Shown here: one piece after another, positions 1 to 8,919 of the stretch | Layout: every line of letters starts with the position of its first letter | Numbering within the stretch: position 1 is the stretch's first letter | DNA from: Flavobacterium sp. | GTDB lineage: Bacteria > Bacteroidota > Bacteroidia > Flavobacteriales > Flavobacteriaceae | Direction of reading: 5' to 3' | Length of the DNA: 64,000 nt | Assembly: GCA_016718345.1 (NCBI GenBank) | Contig: JADKDN010000013.1 | Coordinates: 1 to 64,000 of the forward strand | The notes under the pieces: generated by a model | Database searches by the model: none | Seen by the model: the letters and a program-made list of their open reading frames with translations, nothing else | Told to the model about the DNA's origin: nothing | Made by a program: the position numbers and the translations under genes

Positions 1-1
1 A

Positions 2-1240
2 AGTCCTTCGGCTTCTGGGGGTGTGGTGGTGAGTTATAGTGTTACTCCTGCTTTGCCTTTGGGACTTAGTTTGGATAGTGTTTCGGGTGTGATTTCGGGA
101 ACGCCATCGGTGATTAGTTCTTCGGCTACCTATACCGTGACTGCTACTAATTCTGGTGGGTCAACTTCTTTTGGAATTGTGATTACTGTTAATGATAGTG
201 CACCTTCGGCTCTTTCCTACAATTCGCCGAATGTATTTACTAAAGATGTTGCTATTTCAAATTTAGCACCAATTATACTCGGTGATATTGATTATTACAG
301 TATTTCCCCCGCTTTGCCTTTAGGATTGAGTTTTGATACTGTTTCTGGAGTGATTTCAGGAACACCTTCGGTGATTGGCTCTTCGGCTACGTATACTGTG
401 ACGGCTACTAATTCTGGTGGGTCAACTTCTTTTGGAATTGTGATTACCGTAAATGATAGTGCGCCTTCGGCTCTTTCCTACAATTCGCCAAATGTATTTA
501 CTAAAGATGTTGCAATCGCTCCTTTGAATCCTTCGGTTTCTGGGGGTGCGGTGGTGAGTTATTCTATTACGCCTAGTTTGCCTTTAGGATTGAATTTTGA
601 TACTGCTTCGGGAGTGATTTCTGGAACGCCATCGGTGATTAGTTCTTCGGCTACCTATACCGTGACTGCTACCAATTCTGGTGGATCGACTTCTTTTGAT
701 GTCGTGATTACCGTGAATGATAGTGCGCCTTCGGCTCTTTCTTATAGTTCTCCAAATATGTTTACTAAAGATGTTGCAATCGCTCCTTTGAGTCCGTCTG
801 TCTCAGGTGGTGCAGTGGTGAGTTATTCTATTGCGCCTGCTTTGCCTTTAGGGTTGTCTTTGAATGCTGCAAGTGGAGTGATTTCGGGAACACCTTCGGT
901 GATTAGTTCTTCGGCTACCTATACCGTGACTGCTACTAATTCTGGTGGGTCAACTTCTTTTGGAATTGTGATTACTGTTAATGATAGTGCGCCAAGTTCT
1001 TTAAGTTATACTTCTCCAAATGTATTTACTAAAAATGTTGCAATCGCTCCTTTGAATCCTTCTGTTTCTGGTGGTGCAGTGGTGAGTTATTCTATTGCAC
1101 CTACTTTGCCTTTAGGGTTAAATTTTGATACTGCTTCGGGAGTGATTTCTGGAACACCTTTAGTAATTTCGGGTAGTTCCACTTATACCGTGACAGCTGT
1201 GAATTCAGGTGGTTCAACTTCTTTTGATATAATAATTGAA
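2..1240 (+). repeat. Tandem ~261-264 bp Ig-domain coding repeats
   Basis: Five units recur with a period of 261-264 bases; the block around CCTTCGGCTCTTTCCTACAA appears near 202 and 463 and in variant form near 727 and 988. Long stretches are identical between units, for example the segment coding TYTVTATNSGG. The array continues past the left edge. Such arrays are prone to copy-number change and to assembly collapse. Confidence 0.9.
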
Positions 1241-1498
1241 ATAGAAAATACATTAGCTACTATCAAAAATCAATTTTCAAAAATTAAAGTGTATCCAAAT
1301 CCATTTAATGATGTGCTATATGTTTCTGAAACAACTAAAATGGTTTCTTATGAAATGTATAGTCCTGAAGGCAAACTGATTCAAAAGGGTATTGTAAATA
1401 ACTCCAAAATCGTATTCTATAATTTACCTACAGGATTGTATGTTTTAAAATTACTTTCTGATAATGAAATGGAGACTACAAAATTAGTTAAACAATAA
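2..1498 (+). CDS. Ig-like repeat T9SS adhesin, 3' end (partial)
   Basis: The frame is open to the left edge, so the true start lies outside the window and the GTG near 23 is only internal. The visible 498 residues are about five copies of an 87-88 residue putative-Ig (He_PIG-like) domain. Each copy contains LPLGLxxDxxSGVISGTP followed by TYTVTATNSGGSTSF. The last ~75 residues form a type A T9SS sorting domain with a KVYPNPFND start, a GLYVLKL motif and a basic KLVKQ end. The protein is expected to be secreted through the type IX system and anchored at or released from the cell surface, probably as an adhesin; that role is inferred. A strong hairpin follows directly. Adjacent copies are nearly identical at DNA level. 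Confidence 0.9.
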   Translation, partial: SPSASGGVVVSYSVTPALPLGLSLDSVSGVISGTPSVISSSATYTVTATNSGGSTSFGIVITVNDSAPSALSYNSPNVFTKDVAISNLAPIILGDIDYYSISPALPLGLSFDTVSGVISGTPSVIGSSATYTVTATNSGGSTSFGIVITVNDSAPSALSYNSPNVFTKDVAIAPLNPSVSGGAVVSYSITPSLPLGLNFDTASGVISGTPSVISSSATYTVTATNSGGSTSFDVVITVNDSAPSALSYSSPNMFTKDVAIAPLSPSVSGGAVVSYSIAPALPLGLSLNAASGVISGTPSVISSSATYTVTATNSGGSTSFGIVITVNDSAPSSLSYTSPNVFTKNVAIAPLNPSVSGGAVVSYSIAPTLPLGLNFDTASGVISGTPLVISGSSTYTVTAVNSGGSTSFDIIIEIENTLATIKNQFSKIKVYPNPFNDVLYVSETTKMVSYEMYSPEGKLIQKGIVNNSKIVFYNLPTGLYVLKLLSDNEMETTKLVKQ

Positions 1499-1503
1499 AT
1501 AAA

Positions 1504-1536
1504 AATTAAAACCACTGTTTAGCAGTGGTTTTAATT
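1504..1536. terminator. Bidirectional terminator hairpin
   Basis: A perfect 14-bp stem (1504-1517 with 1523-1536) encloses a 5-base loop, with a T run on the plus side. It sits between the convergent adhesin and rfbD genes and touches the rfbD stop codon, so it probably ends both transcripts. Confidence 0.85.
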
Positions 1537-2369
1537 CATTTTTTTAAAGAATCTTGCCATTCTTCAATTAAAAGATTGAACTCTTTTTTAATTTTTGACT
1601 TATCTAAAACACTGTATTTTGGTCGTTGTGCAGGAGTTGGAAATTCGGATGTTGAAATTGGCTTCAAATTAATTTCAATTTTATTTACTTCAAATATTTT
1701 TTTTGCAAAATCATACCAACTGGCTTTTCCTTCGTTACTGTAATGATAAATTCCATAGTTAGTGCTAGAACTTAAAATCACCTTAGCAATTGCATTTGCC
1801 AAATCTACGGCATGAGTTGGTGTACCTATTTGATCGTTAACAACGCTTAAAGAATCTCTATCTCGAGCAAGTCTAAGCATTGTTTTCATGAAATTAGCAC
1901 TAAATTGGGAATACAACCATGAGGTTCTAATAATAAAATATTTTTTTAAAATTCTAATTATTTCTAGTTCTCCTTCTCTTTTTGTTTTTCCATAAACTCC
2001 TTGAGGATTTGTTACGTCATCCTCTGTGTAAGGACTGTTCTTACTTCCATCAAAAACAAAATCTGTTGATACATGAATAAGTGTTGTATCAAAATTCTGA
2101 CACATCAGTGCTATATTCTTTACTCCTTCTACGTTAATTAAATGGGCTTGCTCTTGTTCACTCTCTGATTTATCCACAGCTGTATATGCTGACGCATTTA
2201 CGCAAAAATTAGGTCGTAAGGAATTGAAGATACTCTTAAGTTCTAACTCATTAGTAATGTCTAAATCCAGACGAGAAAAAAAATTGAATTGAATTTCAGG
2301 ATAGTCATTTGCAATAAACTGTAATGATTGTCCAAGTTGACCCCCTGCTCCTAATACTAATACTACCAT
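1536..2369 (-). CDS. rfbD: dTDP-4-dehydrorhamnose reductase
   Basis: This enzyme performs the last step of dTDP-L-rhamnose synthesis, NAD(P)H reduction of dTDP-4-keto-L-rhamnose in the cytoplasm. The 277-residue protein opens with a Rossmann motif (LGAGGQLGQ, residues ~5-13). It carries the SDR catalytic YxxxK as GVYGKTK near residue 127, and D-V-T-D-F-V-F-D-G before it, as in RmlD. The length matches the family (~285). Its start overlaps the rfbC end by 7 bases, so the two are translationally coupled. The operon order is rfbA-rfbC-rfbD; rfbB is not in the window. Confidence 0.95.
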   Translation of the reverse strand: MVVLVLGAGGQLGQSLQFIANDYPEIQFNFFSRLDLDITNELELKSIFNSLRPNFCVNASAYTAVDKSESEQEQAHLINVEGVKNIALMCQNFDTTLIHVSTDFVFDGSKNSPYTEDDVTNPQGVYGKTKREGELEIIRILKKYFIIRTSWLYSQFSANFMKTMLRLARDRDSLSVVNDQIGTPTHAVDLANAIAKVILSSSTNYGIYHYSNEGKASWYDFAKKIFEVNKIEINLKPISTSEFPTPAQRPKYSVLDKSKIKKEFNLLIEEWQDSLKK

Positions 2370-2914
2370 GCTGCTCTAGCTAGTTTTAATGCGGGTTGAA
2401 CTTTATCTTTTTCTGAAATAATTAACTCGTTTTCTGAAAAACCCCAATCGATGTTGAGTGTTTTATCATTATAAATTATTCCTCCCTCAGATTCTTTATT
2501 ATAGAAATTATCACATTTGTAAAAAAAAGTAGCTGTGTCGCTCAATACCAAAAAACCATGAGCAAATCCTCTGGGTACAAAAAACTGAGTTTGGTTATCT
2601 GCAGTTAGTAAAACGGACACATGCTCTCCAAAAGTCTTTGAATTAGGTCTAATATCAACTGCAACATCAAGAACCTCACCAGATAAAACTCTGACTAATT
2701 TTGCTTGACTATGCTCACCAACTTGATAATGTAATCCTCTTAAAACACCCTTAGAAGAAAAAGACTGATTGTCTTGAACAAAATGTATTGCTTGACCGAT
2801 TCCTTTTTGAAACGTATTTTCATTAAAACTTTCCATAAAATAACCTCTGTCGTCATTGATTATTTTTGGCTCAATTATATAACAGCCTTCAAGCTTTGTA
2901 GCAATAAAATTCAT
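2363..2914 (-). CDS. rfbC: dTDP-4-dehydrorhamnose 3,5-epimerase
   Basis: This cupin epimerase converts dTDP-4-keto-6-deoxyglucose to dTDP-4-keto-L-rhamnose. The 183-residue sequence has the family signatures GVLRGLHYQ (catalytic His), VAVDIRPNSKTFG and FVPRGFAHGFLVL. Length and motif order are normal. It sits 4 bases downstream of rfbA and overlaps rfbD, consistent with one operon feeding rhamnose into a surface glycan. Confidence 0.95.
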   Translation of the reverse strand: MNFIATKLEGCYIIEPKIINDDRGYFMESFNENTFQKGIGQAIHFVQDNQSFSSKGVLRGLHYQVGEHSQAKLVRVLSGEVLDVAVDIRPNSKTFGEHVSVLLTADNQTQFFVPRGFAHGFLVLSDTATFFYKCDNFYNKESEGGIIYNDKTLNIDWGFSENELIISEKDKVQPALKLARAAW

Positions 2915-2918
2915 ATTA

Positions 2919-3776
2919 TTATATTATACTTAACAAATGGCTTCCATAACCACTTTTTAATAACGGCTGGGCTAATGTTTTTAATTGTTCGGCATTAATA
3001 AATCCCATTCTATAAGCTGCTTCTTCTATAGATCCTATCTTTAAGCCTTGGCGTTCTTCAATAACTTGAACAAATTGTCCTGCTTGCATCAAAGAATTAA
3101 AGGTTCCGGTATCTAACCAAGCAGTTCCTCTATCAAGTATACTTACTTTTAATTTACCTCTTTTTAAATATTCTTTATTAACATCTGTAATCTCCAGCTC
3201 TCCTCTATGACTAGGTTTTATGTTTGCAGCAATATCAACAACATCATTATCATAAAAGTAAACTCCAGGAACAGCATAATTAGATTTAGGAGTTACAGGC
3301 TTTTCTTCAATGGAGAGTACTTTTCCTTCTGCATCAAAATCAACAACGCCGTATCGCTCTGGGTCAAGAACGTGATAGGCGTAAATAATTCCTCCATCTG
3401 GATCATTATTTGCCAATAATAAGTCTGATAATCCTGTTCCATAAAATATGTTATCTCCTAATACTAGAGCTACCTTATCGTTTCCGATAAATTCTCTTCC
3501 AATAATAAATGCCTCTGCTAATCCATTTGGATTTTCTTGAACCGCATATTCAAACCGACACCCTAATTTTTCACCATCTCCCAATAATTGTTTAAACAAT
3601 GGCAGATCATGAGGTGTTGAAATAATTAAAATCTCTCTAATACCTGATATCATCAATGTTGATAACGGATAATAAATCATTGGTTTGTCATATATTGGCA
3701 TCAATTGTTTACTAACCGCAAGGGTTAATGGATGAAGTCGTGTACCCGATCCGCCAGCTAATATTATTCCTTTCAT
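2919..3776 (-). CDS. rfbA: Glucose-1-phosphate thymidylyltransferase (copy 1)
   Basis: The enzyme makes dTDP-glucose from glucose-1-phosphate and dTTP, the entry step for dTDP-deoxysugars. The 285-residue protein starts with the nucleotidyltransferase signature KGIILAGGSGTRLHPLT and has LGDNIFYG and EEKPxxPKSNYAVPGVYF, all typical of RmlA. It is the first rfb gene of the cluster. A second, clearly related copy lies at 53534-54394 in the accessory glycan cluster. Confidence 0.95.
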   Translation of the reverse strand: MKGIILAGGSGTRLHPLTLAVSKQLMPIYDKPMIYYPLSTLMISGIREILIISTPHDLPLFKQLLGDGEKLGCRFEYAVQENPNGLAEAFIIGREFIGNDKVALVLGDNIFYGTGLSDLLLANNDPDGGIIYAYHVLDPERYGVVDFDAEGKVLSIEEKPVTPKSNYAVPGVYFYDNDVVDIAANIKPSHRGELEITDVNKEYLKRGKLKVSILDRGTAWLDTGTFNSLMQAGQFVQVIEERQGLKIGSIEEAAYRMGFINAEQLKTLAQPLLKSGYGSHLLSII

Positions 3777-3800
3777 AGCTATTTTTTTTGAGAGAAACGA

Positions 3801-4787
3801 TTATTTATTGTATTCCTTTTCTGATTGTCTTTTGTAGAAACTGATGAAAAAATGAATGAAAACAAAAATAAATATTAAGAAAATAGGAAGAATAATTTTT
3901 AATTTCCCATTGATTAATTTAGTGTTTTCAATATTTATTGTGGTGTTATTATCTTTAACAATTTTGTCATAACCGACAAGATTAGATCTAAGATCTCCTT
4001 GTTCAGCAATTAATCTCGATTTTGTATTTATTACATCATTTAATTGAGTATTCTCATTGTAATATATTAATTTATCACTTTTTGCACTACCATTAACGTT
4101 ATTAGAGAAGCTATTTAAAAATCCATTTATCTGCGCAATAATAATTTCATTCTCTTTTATTTTTATTTGAATATTATTAATTTCTTGTTTTTGCATCTTT
4201 CTATAATAATCATTATTGTTGATAAATTTTAAAATAGGCTCTATTGTTTTCTTTAGGCTAGTTACTGTCCTTGTTCTAAAAGTTATTATGTGTGATTCAT
4301 AATTTTTACTGGTTATCTTTTCCTCAACTATTTTTTTAATGTCGCCGTCCTCGGCCATTAATTTTAACAATTCGAAATTTTGCTCATTGTTTTTATTGAT
4401 AAACTTATATACATCTATAATGGGCTTAACTTCAATTTTGGAAAGAAATTTAGGCTCTTGAATTCCTATGGATTTTAAAAAAAGCGTATCGTTTTCTAGA
4501 ATTTTGGACTGTAATAGATCTATTCTTGAATATAAAAAATCTGTACTTTCAAAATTTGGTGTAACAATAATTTGATTATCGTAAACTTTATTAGTTTTAT
4601 CAAAATAGGAACCAATTACAATTCCAGCAATGAATAACGTCGCAATGATAAACTTGTTTTTAATCAAAAAACGAATGCAATTAAAAATTAATGTATTTAA
4701 TTTTTGAAAAAAACCTCCGACTCTTTTAGAAATTTCTGAAAGATCTATTTCTTGATCTTCTATATTTTTATGCGAATTTGCACTCAT
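3801..4787 (-). CDS. Wzz-like chain-length / polysaccharide co-polymerase-type membrane protein
   Basis: The 328-residue protein has one membrane segment near residues 46-62, a long, charged, helix-rich middle region, and a second very hydrophobic segment near 292-315 followed by a short basic tail. That layout, and its position directly upstream of rfbACD on the same strand, fits the Wzz/PCP family that sets O-antigen or capsule length at the inner membrane. No PCP-specific motif is strong enough to be certain; it could be another Wzz-domain protein of unknown role. Only 24 bases separate it from rfbA. Confidence 0.6.
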   Translation of the reverse strand: MSANSHKNIEDQEIDLSEISKRVGGFFQKLNTLIFNCIRFLIKNKFIIATLFIAGIVIGSYFDKTNKVYDNQIIVTPNFESTDFLYSRIDLLQSKILENDTLFLKSIGIQEPKFLSKIEVKPIIDVYKFINKNNEQNFELLKLMAEDGDIKKIVEEKITSKNYESHIITFRTRTVTSLKKTIEPILKFINNNDYYRKMQKQEINNIQIKIKENEIIIAQINGFLNSFSNNVNGSAKSDKLIYYNENTQLNDVINTKSRLIAEQGDLRSNLVGYDKIVKDNNTTINIENTKLINGKLKIILPIFLIFIFVFIHFFISFYKRQSEKEYNK

Positions 4788-4796
4788 TTTATTGTG

Positions 4797-6488
4797 TTAT
4801 TTTATATTAAAAATTTGTTCTAAAATCTTTATTGTAATTAAATATGTTGGTTTTACTCCCGTTGTTCCTAAACCTCCAGATGCTAGTGTACTTCCTGTTT
4901 CTAATGGATTATCAGATGCGTAATAAGCATAGCGAACTTTTACATCAGGGTTAATACTTTTCCTAATTTTAGATGCAGATTGAACTGCTTTCTGATAATA
5001 GGCTCCTTCCATTTCTAATCCTATAACTCTCCAAGTTGATTCATGGAAAAACTTTAATAAATCTTTATTCTGAAGAGAAGTTCCAAGTACTGTAACCATA
5101 GGTCCTGCATATACATCTATGTCATTTCCTTCTAACATTTCCTTGGTTAACTCATTATGAAAAGTGTAATTATCTCCAGTTCCTTCATTGATATGTGCGG
5201 ATGGAATCATTATATCTCCTTTTCCTCCCTGAAGAATTCCAGCTTTACCCATAATAGAAACAGATTCCACATTCAAAAACACTTTTTTGTCTTTTGTTTC
5301 CTGAAATGGTTTCAATAATTCATCTATAGTTTCGTATGCTTGTTCTCCAAAAGCATAATCCATTACGATAATTACAGGTTTAGGATCTGCTAATTTTACT
5401 GAGGGGAAAGCCGATTTTTTAAAATCGATTTTTGCTGTATCAAAAATTTGTACATCAATATTAGTTCCTGAAAAATCTGGTAGGGAAATCATACCAAATT
5501 GCTTTGCGAAATCCTCTACTTTATTTCTCAGGTCATTTGCTCCGCTTTTGCTTAACTCTTCGTATATGAAGAAATCGGATTGATCTTTAAATTTGGTTTT
5601 TAATACATGGGTAGCAAAAATAGAGTTCATCACACTATGCATGTTGGCACTTATGATGTGAATTGGACGATCTAAAAGTTGATTTGCTTTTAGAACTTCT
5701 TTAATATTTGTTGCCCAAATTTCACCATGAATATGATGCCCTAATCGCTCTCTTAATATTGGACTGAAAGTAATGGTTCGTTTCGTATTGTCAACAACTT
5801 CCTCTAATGCTAATTTTCCTAACCAATAAATAACATGTAGGAATCGATCAGGCTTGTCTGCAGTACCAAAAGCATCATAAATTTCTAATACTTCCGAAAA
5901 GGTTCTTCCAAGAATATTAGCAACATGTGAAATTGTTTTTTCTTTTTCAACTTGAACCAGCTTTTTTTCTTGTAATACAGCCTGCTCTAATTTTTGCCAA
6001 TCACGAGTAACTTCGCCACTTTCGTCAATTAAGATTCTATCTTTTATTTTGTGAGATTCTATGAAAATAAAAGTCAAATGAGTCAAAATATCATAAATAT
6101 CTGATCGACCTCTAGTAATTTCTATATTCATTTGTTCATCGTCAATTCGATAACAATTTCGTTTTCTTTTTGGAGGAATAATAGCTTTAAAATGAGATTT
6201 TGAATACCCTTCATCAGAAGTCAAATTGATAAATTTACATTCTTCGATTCCTATTGGAAGACGCTCAATTACATACAAAAGACCATTCAATTCTACTTTT
6301 TCTTCTGCAATTGAACCATATATTTCTGGCCTTAGAGATAATAATGCTTCTCTTAATGTTTCTCCCGAAACTCCCATCGGTTTATAGAATCCTCTATTGA
6401 ACAAATGGCGCATGGTAATGTATAATTTTTCAACAGCGCTTGACGATTCTTGTGCTCTAGATCGTACTATGTTTTTAATTTCTTTCAT
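4797..6488 (-). CDS. Large nucleoside-phosphorylase-like protein (probably DUF6909)
   Basis: The cytoplasmic 563-residue protein is, to my recollection, a Bacteroidetes family of unknown function (DUF6909); the label is from memory. The N-terminal ~250 residues match nothing I know. The C-terminal third has the two hallmarks of the PNP/MTAN phosphorylase fold: IGLEMEGAYYQKA (residues ~490-502, compare the xMExxA purine/ribose loop) and RYAYYASDNP (compare the RxxSDxx catalytic Asp of nucleosidases). An AMP-nucleosidase-like or related activity is therefore plausible but unproven. It is 9 bases upstream of the Wzz-like gene on the same strand, which may only be operon sharing. Confidence 0.65.
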   Translation of the reverse strand: MKEIKNIVRSRAQESSSAVEKLYITMRHLFNRGFYKPMGVSGETLREALLSLRPEIYGSIAEEKVELNGLLYVIERLPIGIEECKFINLTSDEGYSKSHFKAIIPPKRKRNCYRIDDEQMNIEITRGRSDIYDILTHLTFIFIESHKIKDRILIDESGEVTRDWQKLEQAVLQEKKLVQVEKEKTISHVANILGRTFSEVLEIYDAFGTADKPDRFLHVIYWLGKLALEEVVDNTKRTITFSPILRERLGHHIHGEIWATNIKEVLKANQLLDRPIHIISANMHSVMNSIFATHVLKTKFKDQSDFFIYEELSKSGANDLRNKVEDFAKQFGMISLPDFSGTNIDVQIFDTAKIDFKKSAFPSVKLADPKPVIIVMDYAFGEQAYETIDELLKPFQETKDKKVFLNVESVSIMGKAGILQGGKGDIMIPSAHINEGTGDNYTFHNELTKEMLEGNDIDVYAGPMVTVLGTSLQNKDLLKFFHESTWRVIGLEMEGAYYQKAVQSASKIRKSINPDVKVRYAYYASDNPLETGSTLASGGLGTTGVKPTYLITIKILEQIFNIK

Positions 6489-6530
6489 TAATTTTATAAT
6501 TTATAACCTGCAAATGTAAGGTTTTTATTT

Positions 6531-7415
6531 TTAGTTCGTAAGAATCAGATTTATTGCTGGCTCATATATCCTAATTGTTTGTTTTGAATCTGCATCTTTT
6601 TCATTTGTCTTTCTAATCCATTTTCCTCCTGAAAAAGTATACAAATAGGCTCTTTCTACATAATTATAGAGCACAAATGGATAATAGATTTTTTGTGTTT
6701 GTGTTGTGTTTGAATTTACATTTTTAATCGTTTTTTCCATTTTATTGCTTTCAATAATTAACTTTTCAAACCCAACGAATATGCCTTTTTCTGGTATTTT
6801 AAGATTGAATTTTGTAACATTAAATGCTGTTTTATTTACTCCTTTATTTACAGAAACAATGAAATCTTTACCTAAAAGCTCTTCAGCAGGAAATCCATTA
6901 GAATCAACATTATAAAAGTGAATCTTAATAGTTGCATTGTCTATTTTACTATCTGTAAAAATCGTTACCTGCTTTATGAATTTTGTCTTTTTATATTCGG
7001 GTAAATACGGGAAAAATTTTGTTTCAATTCTTGGCCCATTATCAAAAGCCTCTAAAATTTCGTTGTCTGTTTTTCCTATTTCAATTTGCCTAGTTTCCTT
7101 TCTTTTTAAAATGATAATTTCTTCTAGTTGATACGGAATTTGTTTTAAATAAACTTCTGAAGCGTTTGTAATCTTTATTATTTTTTTATCATAACCCAAG
7201 GCAGAAAAAATCAAATTTTTACTTTTTTCAGAAACATTTACAGAGAATGTTCCATCTTCTTCTGAAGTAGTTCCATTGTTTTCATTTTCTACCCAAATAC
7301 TCACGAACGGAATTGATTTTCCAGTAATGCTGTCTTTTACAACTCCTTTTATTTGAGATGAACTACTAACATATGTAAGAAACAGCACTGCTAAAACTAT
7401 TTTTTCTTTCATCAT
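6531..7415 (-). CDS. Secreted protein with carboxypeptidase-regulatory-like domain
   Basis: The 294-residue protein starts with a short signal peptide (hydrophobic to ~residue 20). A CarboxypepD_reg-like beta domain follows: IKGVVKDSITGKSIPFVSIW, then GTTSEEDGTFSVNV. This domain is common at the start of Bacteroidetes envelope proteins and TonB receptors. The remaining ~180 residues are beta-rich and unrecognised. There is no plug or barrel, so it is not a receptor itself. The start is the first Met of MMKEK, and the stop of the upstream GH3 gene is 4 bases away. The function is unknown; an envelope location is inferred. Confidence 0.75.
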   Translation of the reverse strand: MMKEKIVLAVLFLTYVSSSSQIKGVVKDSITGKSIPFVSIWVENENNGTTSEEDGTFSVNVSEKSKNLIFSALGYDKKIIKITNASEVYLKQIPYQLEEIIILKRKETRQIEIGKTDNEILEAFDNGPRIETKFFPYLPEYKKTKFIKQVTIFTDSKIDNATIKIHFYNVDSNGFPAEELLGKDFIVSVNKGVNKTAFNVTKFNLKIPEKGIFVGFEKLIIESNKMEKTIKNVNSNTTQTQKIYYPFVLYNYVERAYLYTFSGGKWIRKTNEKDADSKQTIRIYEPAINLILTN

Positions 7416-7419
7416 TTCT

Positions 7420-8919
7420 CTATTCCTTCTCTAGTAAATTTACGAGGTTTCTATCGTTACTTAATCTTTGAATTTTATTTTGTCCGCCTAACTTCCCTAT
7501 AGATTTCATATAATTCTGAAAACCATTTTTCTTTACTTTTGTTATCACTAATTCGCGCAACACTTTTCCAACAATCAAATCGTCGTAATAAATATTTTGT
7601 TGGCGCATTGCTTTATCTATTTTTGATGCAAAATCTTCTAAATCTTCTGGTTCTTTCTCAAATTCAATAAACCATTCATGATACGGTAATCCTGCTTTTG
7701 GCGTAATTTGTGGGGCAACTGTAAACTCATTAATTCGTACAAAAGTTCCTTCAACCGCTTGTTGAATTGCACTTTCAACTTCTTTACTTATTACATGTTC
7801 TCCAAAAGCAGAAATATAATGCTTAACGCGACCCGATACAATTACCCGATACGGTTGTAAAGAAGTAAACTGAACCGTGTCGCCTATATTATATCCCCAC
7901 AATCCTGCATTGGTAGAAATAATCAATACATAATTCACTCCAAGTTCTACTTCGCCAATCGTATATCGTCTAGCGTTTGATGATGAAAATTCATCTGTTT
8001 TAATAAATTCATAAAAAATCCCGGCGTTTAAAAGCAGTAACATTCCTTTTTCTTTTTGAGAATCCTGATACGCAAAAAACCCTTCTGATGCTGGAAACAA
8101 TTCTATACTATCCACTTTTCGACCAATTAAATTTTCAAATTTTGCTCTATAGAGTTCATAATTTACCCCGCCGTAAATAAATAAATTGAAATTTTTAAAA
8201 ATCTCTCCAACGGGCTTCCCTCCTTTTTGATACAACTTCTCAAAATACATTTGAACCCAAGAAGGTATTCCAGAAATTACTGTCATGTTCTCATGAAATG
8301 TTTCTTCAACAATAGTATTTACTTTAGTTTCCCAATCTTCAATACAATTAGTATCCCAACTTGGCATTCTATTTTTTTGTAAATATTTAGGCACAAAATG
8401 GGCTACAATTCCTGACAATCTACCAAATTGAATGCCCTTCTTTTCTTCTAATTTTGGACTGCCTTGTAAAAAAATCATTTTTCCATCAACAAAATCAGCA
8501 TTTCCAGTTTCGTGAATGTAAAGCAAAATAGCATTTCTCGCAGCTTCAATGTGATAAGGCATCGATGCTTCCGTTAAGGGAATATACTTTGCTCCTGATG
8601 TGGTTCCAGAAGTTTTTGCAAAATACAATGGTTTATCTTTCCAAAGTACATTGGGTTCTCCATTAACAACTCTATCGATGTACGACTTCAATTCTTCATA
8701 ATCTCGAATAGGAACTTCTTTTGCAAAATCTTGAAACGTTTTTATAGACTCAAAATTATGATCAATTCCAAATTGGGTTTTTCTAGCTTGATGAATTAAA
8801 TCCATAAAAACTTTTTGCTGAGACTCAACAGGATTTGTTGCCCATTTCATTGTGCTTTTGTAAATGCTCCTCGCAAATAGTTTGGCCGCAATTGCTTTTA
8901 TTGACATCATCTTATTCAA
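7420..8919 (-). CDS. GH3 auxin-responsive promoter family adenylating enzyme
   Basis: The 499-residue protein belongs to the GH3 family of acyl-adenylate-forming enzymes, which in plants join amino acids to jasmonate or auxin. The bacterial substrate is unknown. Visible hallmarks are the ATP-binding Ser/Thr-rich loop YFAKTSGTTSGAKYIPLT (residues ~103-120), LFPASEGFFAYQ and YNIGDTVQF. Length is normal for bacterial members. It overlaps the M23 gene by 8 bases, so the two are probably co-transcribed. The start could also be one of the next Met codons (MNKMMSIK). Confidence 0.9.
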   Translation of the reverse strand: MNKMMSIKAIAAKLFARSIYKSTMKWATNPVESQQKVFMDLIHQARKTQFGIDHNFESIKTFQDFAKEVPIRDYEELKSYIDRVVNGEPNVLWKDKPLYFAKTSGTTSGAKYIPLTEASMPYHIEAARNAILLYIHETGNADFVDGKMIFLQGSPKLEEKKGIQFGRLSGIVAHFVPKYLQKNRMPSWDTNCIEDWETKVNTIVEETFHENMTVISGIPSWVQMYFEKLYQKGGKPVGEIFKNFNLFIYGGVNYELYRAKFENLIGRKVDSIELFPASEGFFAYQDSQKEKGMLLLLNAGIFYEFIKTDEFSSSNARRYTIGEVELGVNYVLIISTNAGLWGYNIGDTVQFTSLQPYRVIVSGRVKHYISAFGEHVISKEVESAIQQAVEGTFVRINEFTVAPQITPKAGLPYHEWFIEFEKEPEDLEDFASKIDKAMRQQNIYYDDLIVGKVLRELVITKVKKNGFQNYMKSIGKLGGQNKIQRLSNDRNLVNLLEKE

